A stretch of 64,000 nt of DNA from Haloarchaeobius sp. HME9146 (GTDB lineage Archaea > Halobacteriota > Halobacteria > Halobacteriales > Natrialbaceae), in the NCBI RefSeq assembly GCF_025399835.1, contig NZ_JAODVR010000001.1:2046001-2110000 (forward strand), in the 5' to 3' direction. The position numbers and the translations under genes were made by a program. Shown piece after piece: positions 61,282 through 64,000 of this stretch. Position 1 is the stretch's first letter; each line of letters begins with the position of its first letter. The notes below the pieces were generated by a model that did not search any database, was not told where the DNA came from, and saw only the letters and a list, made by a program, of their open reading frames with translations.

Positions 61282-61332
61282 TTCGAGAATGGGTACGATA
61301 TAAACAGAAGCCGATTCTCGAAGGTCGAGAAT
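61282..61332 (-). promoter_or_regulatory. Copper-oxidase promoter with palindromic operator
   Basis: On the minus strand the order is: perfect palindrome ATTCTCGA-CCT-TCGAGAAT (61314-61332), TATA-like gtttatatc (61297-61305), then an extra half-site ATTCTCGAA (61282-61290), then the ATG at 61271. A palindrome just upstream of the TATA box plus a half-site downstream is the layout of a regulated haloarchaeal promoter. Confidence 0.6.
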
Positions 61333-61367
61333 ACAGTCTTAATAATTACATGTCAATAAGTCGCATG

Positions 61368-61390
61368 GGTATGGTGTGAATCGCCATACC
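61368..61390. repeat. 7-bp inverted repeat between divergent-spaced redox genes
   Basis: Perfect arms GGTATGG and CCATACC with a nine-base loop (tgtgaatcg), about 75 nt after the GMC-gene stop on the minus strand. It may terminate the upstream GMC transcript before the copper-oxidase promoter. Confidence 0.5.
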
Positions 61391-61464
61391 ATCAGCTTCC
61401 ACAGCAGACAGTACTCGGGCGCATATCCGGTGTGGAACCGCAGTCGGGAGAACCGTATCCAGAC

Positions 61465-63084
61465 TTAGAGCTCGGAATCGAGCCGGTCGGCGACCCGCAG
61501 TGAGAGCGCCGCGATGGTGAGCGTCGGATTGAGTGCCCCACCGGTGACGAACACCGAGGAGGACGCGACCCAGCAGTTGTCGAGGTCGTGGGTGCGACAG
61601 GCCGGGTCGACCACGCTCTCTGCAGGGTCTTCACCCATCCGCGTCGTCCCCATGTGGTGGAAGGCAGGACCGGTGTTGTCCGGTCCGACGACCCATCCGA
61701 CGTCGGCACCGAGTTCGTCCATGATGGCCAGCTGGCGTTCGTTCGCAGCCTCGATGGTCCGCCGGGTTCGGTCGTCGATGGACCAGTGTATCTCGGGGAC
61801 AGGGTTGCCGTGGTCGTCCGTCACGTCGGGATTCAACTCGACACGGTTGGACTTCTGGGGCGTCTGGGCGCACAGGCCCGTGACTTCGAGGTAGTTCCCG
61901 TAGGACTCACGGATGTGCTCGAGCAGGCTGTCACCCCAGGGTGCTTCGGAGCCAGACGTGAGTGCTTCGCCCACTGGCGAGGGGCCGGCGTAGTTCAGGA
62001 ACTCGAGTTTGAACGGCCCACGCTCCGCACCCCCGTCGTCGTAGAACTGGTGGCTCTCGGTCGTGATGAACCCGACGTGGTTCTGGCGGGTCTCCTGGTC
62101 GATGGTTCCGCCGACACGGGCCGCGACGTGGTCCATGAAGTACTTCCCCACCAGTCCGGAGGAGTTCGCGAGACCGTCGGGGTACTGCTCGGACTTCGAG
62201 AGCAGGAGGAGCCGGGGAATCTCGATGCCACCTGCCGCGAGCACGAACTGTCTGGCCTCCTGACGATGTTCCTCGCCGTCGGGGGTCGCGTACACCGCCG
62301 CCTCGATGGTGTCGCCGCTGCTGTCGTGCTCCAGTCGCTGGACCGGTGCGCGGTCGATGACCCGGGCCCCCGCTTCTTCGGCTCGCGCGACGTGGACCGT
62401 CGCGTCGTACTTCGCGCCCGATGGGCAGACGGGTTTGCAGGTGCCGTAGCCCTGGCACGGTACCCGCCCGTCGTAGGCTTCGGAGTTACGGGCGTTCGGG
62501 GACGAGTGGGTCGTGATTCCGAGTTCCTCGCACGCCCTGGCGAAGATAGAGTCGGAGTACGAGGGTTTGAACGCCGGCATCGGGTACGGCTCCTCGCGCG
62601 GGGGCGCGAATGGGTTATCGTCCGCGCCTGCCACGCCGAGTTCCGACTCGGCTTCGGCGTAATAGGTCTGGAGGTCGTCGTAGCCGATGGGCCAGTCGTC
62701 GGTCACGCCGTCGCGACTCTGGCGCTCGAAGTCGGCCTCGTGCAGCCGGTACACCATCCCCTGCCAGTGCAAGGTCGTCCCGCCGACGCCCTTCACCCGC
62801 GCCGCGTTGAGGGGGTAGTACATGTCGCCCTCGCTGGTGAAGGCGTCGCGCTCGCCGCCCATGTCCCAGACCGACAGCGGCCCGTGGGCAGGGCGAATCC
62901 GGCGCTCCATGCGTTCCATCCGGTCGGCGGGGTCGAACCTGGGCCCGGCGTCGAGCACGACGACATCGTGCCCTGCAGTGGCGAGTTCGGACGCGACGAG
63001 CGCGCCCGCCGGCCCTGCCCCGACGATACACACATCTGCCCGCGGCGAGGGGGTGCGGTCCGGGTCGGACTCCTGCCGGCTCAT
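61465..63084 (-). CDS. GMC-family flavoprotein with [3Fe-4S]-type cysteine motif
   Basis: A 539-residue FAD enzyme of the sugar-dehydrogenase branch. The FAD motif is VCIVGAGPAGALVASELA (18-35), and GGTTLHWQGM lies at about 101. Cysteines 210, 216 and 220 (CQGYGTCKPVC) have the C-x5-C-x3-C spacing of the FAD-glucose dehydrogenase alpha subunit, where they bind a 3Fe-4S cluster. GMC C-terminal histidine sits in AFHHMGTTRMGED and GGALNPTLTIAALSL. It oxidises a sugar, gluconate or alcohol; the substrate is not readable. It has no signal peptide and overlaps the Tat-bearing gamma subunit gene by four bases. Confidence 0.85.
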   Translation of the reverse strand: MSRQESDPDRTPSPRADVCIVGAGPAGALVASELATAGHDVVVLDAGPRFDPADRMERMERRIRPAHGPLSVWDMGGERDAFTSEGDMYYPLNAARVKGVGGTTLHWQGMVYRLHEADFERQSRDGVTDDWPIGYDDLQTYYAEAESELGVAGADDNPFAPPREEPYPMPAFKPSYSDSIFARACEELGITTHSSPNARNSEAYDGRVPCQGYGTCKPVCPSGAKYDATVHVARAEEAGARVIDRAPVQRLEHDSSGDTIEAAVYATPDGEEHRQEARQFVLAAGGIEIPRLLLLSKSEQYPDGLANSSGLVGKYFMDHVAARVGGTIDQETRQNHVGFITTESHQFYDDGGAERGPFKLEFLNYAGPSPVGEALTSGSEAPWGDSLLEHIRESYGNYLEVTGLCAQTPQKSNRVELNPDVTDDHGNPVPEIHWSIDDRTRRTIEAANERQLAIMDELGADVGWVVGPDNTGPAFHHMGTTRMGEDPAESVVDPACRTHDLDNCWVASSSVFVTGGALNPTLTIAALSLRVADRLDSEL

Positions 63085-63614
63085 TCCGGCCCCCGCTGGT
63101 AGCTCTCGGTCCCACCGGGGTGACCGATGGGGTTCTCTGTGCCGGCCAGTTCGCCACCCGTCGGTGAGGTGTAGAAGGCGTAGAGCAGTTCGTTCACGAC
63201 GAAGTAGCGGACCTGTGCCGCGGTCGACCCACCCGGGTCCGGGTCGATGGCGTCGACGCCCATCTCGCGGAGGAGACTGTCCCGAGTCTCCTGGTCGAGG
63301 GTCGAGTACGGGCCGTCGTACCAGCTTCTGGCCAGCTCGTCGATGGCCGACAGTGCCTCGGCGACCCCGGTTCGGTAGTCGGGACGGCCGGTCGTCCGGC
63401 CCGCGACGTAGGTCCGCACGAACGACTCGACGTTCTCGGCCTCGCTCGGATAGACGACCTCTGCGACGGCGACGAGCGTGTCCACGTCGACCTCGGTATC
63501 CACCGTCTCCTCGGCCGCCCGGAGATCGTCCTGCGAGAGTGCGGCAGCACCAGAGCCCACGACGATGCCACCGGATGCGAGCGCAGCGAGCGCGTCGCGC
63601 CGTGTCAGTTCCAT
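63081..63614 (-). CDS. Gluconate 2-dehydrogenase subunit 3 family (gamma) protein, Tat-exported
   Basis: A 177-residue protein. LTRRDALAALASGGIVVG is a Tat signal; the mature part includes VDTLVAVAEVVYPSEAENVE, RYFVVNELLYAFYTSPTGGE and a terminal NPIGHPGGTESYQRG, as in the small subunit of FAD-dependent sugar dehydrogenases. It most likely chaperones the GMC subunit and carries it through the Tat system. Promoter sequence lies directly before it next to the FAH gene stop. Confidence 0.85.
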   Translation of the reverse strand: MELTRRDALAALASGGIVVGSGAAALSQDDLRAAEETVDTEVDVDTLVAVAEVVYPSEAENVESFVRTYVAGRTTGRPDYRTGVAEALSAIDELARSWYDGPYSTLDQETRDSLLREMGVDAIDPDPGGSTAAQVRYFVVNELLYAFYTSPTGGELAGTENPIGHPGGTESYQRGPE

Positions 63615-63641
63615 TCGGGGCAGATTAGGCCAACCTAAACC

Positions 63642-64000
63642 TTAAGCGCTGGGAATCTCCACCGTGTGCTCGAGGTGGCCGACACCCTCGATCTCGACGA
63701 CGACCTCGTCGCCGTCTTCGAGCTTCCCGACGCCTTCCGGCGTTCCGGTCGCGATGACGTCGCCGGGTTCGAGCGTCATGTACCGCGTTATCTCCGCGAT
63801 GAGCTCCGGGACCGAGAATATCATCTGGTCACGGGTGCCGTCCTGGCGTCGCTCACCGTTGCAGTACGACCGGACGGAAGCGTCCTCGGGCACGTCCTCG
63901 GCGGGCGCGATAACCGGGCCGACCGGGGCGGCACCATCGAACGCCTTCCCGCGGACCCAGTTGGTCTCCTCGCGCTGGTCGTCGCGGTTCGAGAGGTCGT
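63642..64000 (-). CDS. Fumarylacetoacetate hydrolase family protein, 5' end missing
   Basis: The C-terminal 119 residues of a FAH-family enzyme run off the right edge. NWVRGKAFDGAAPVGPVIAP and YMTLEPGDVIATGTPEGVGK are the family's characteristic core, followed by VEIEGVGHLEHTVEIPSA. Members include 5-carboxymethyl-2-hydroxymuconate isomerase, oxaloacetate decarboxylase-type and acylpyruvate hydrolases; which one cannot be told from this part. Confidence 0.85.
   Translation of the reverse strand, partial: DLSNRDDQREETNWVRGKAFDGAAPVGPVIAPAEDVPEDASVRSYCNGERRQDGTRDQMIFSVPELIAEITRYMTLEPGDVIATGTPEGVGKLEDGDEVVVEIEGVGHLEHTVEIPSA

Overview
The window is chromosomal DNA from an extremely halophilic archaeon (class Halobacteria). 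Three things point there: high GC throughout, an acidic Asp/Glu-rich proteome, and archaeal information genes (aTrm56, TFE, SRP19, Gar1, aMBF1) mixed with haloarchaeal families such as halocyanin, salactin, DUF5803 and DUF7537 lipoproteins, a PGF-CTERM protein, Tat-dependent lipoproteins and HTH-10 regulators. Many genes have a TATA-like box 25-35 nt before the start codon, which fits leaderless transcription. No rRNA, tRNA or CRISPR array was found.

Layout. 1-11.1 kb is housekeeping: trm56-tfe-DUF2110-DUF5803, a MoaB/CinA-like protein, an ATP-NAD kinase-like protein, an AbrB-PhoU regulator, a WHy-domain membrane protein with two tandem paralogues of a small haloarchaeal family, a SRPBCC protein and a nitrilase-family amidohydrolase. 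11.1-18.3 kb holds surface or exported proteins: a Tat lipoprotein paired with a tail-fibre/C1q-like protein, an aldehyde dehydrogenase, a RIO-type kinase, and a 966-residue Tat-exported protein whose thermonuclease domain is split by an inserted module. 18.5-26.9 kb is central carbon and nitrogen metabolism (acyl-CoA dehydrogenase, two glutamate dehydrogenases, a CoA-ester lyase, a MaoC hydratase) interrupted by an H-NOX gas sensor next to a soluble chemotaxis transducer. 26.9-35.6 kb has transport and regulation (CorA, MFS, HTH-10), a presenilin-like protease, gar1 and srp19. 35.6-39.2 kb is a cobalamin uptake locus (btuF divergent from btuCD).

39.2-44.8 kb contains two paralogous lipoproteins, an APH-family kinase, and a 2.6-kb segment bounded by 29-nt imperfect inverted repeats that carries a tyrosine recombinase, a small partner protein and about 1 kb without genes. 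It sits exactly between the 3' ends of two convergent genes. 44.8-58.7 kb returns to core genes: an acidic coiled-coil protein, an MBL hydrolase, a rhomboid protease, a METTL5-like methyltransferase, salactin next to a membrane protein, aMBF1, and a tight hisC-AK6-CDP-alcohol transferase operon followed upstream by hflX. 59-63.6 kb is a redox locus on the minus strand: a two-domain halocyanin, a multicopper oxidase, a GMC flavoprotein with an FeS-type Cys motif and its Tat-bearing small subunit. The last gene, a fumarylacetoacetase-family hydrolase, runs off the end.

Strongest leads: the inverted-repeat-bounded recombinase segment, the split thermonuclease, the archaeal C1q/tail-fibre pair, the two paralogues that lack a usable AUG in frame, the H-NOX/transducer pair, and an operator-like palindrome at the copper oxidase promoter.
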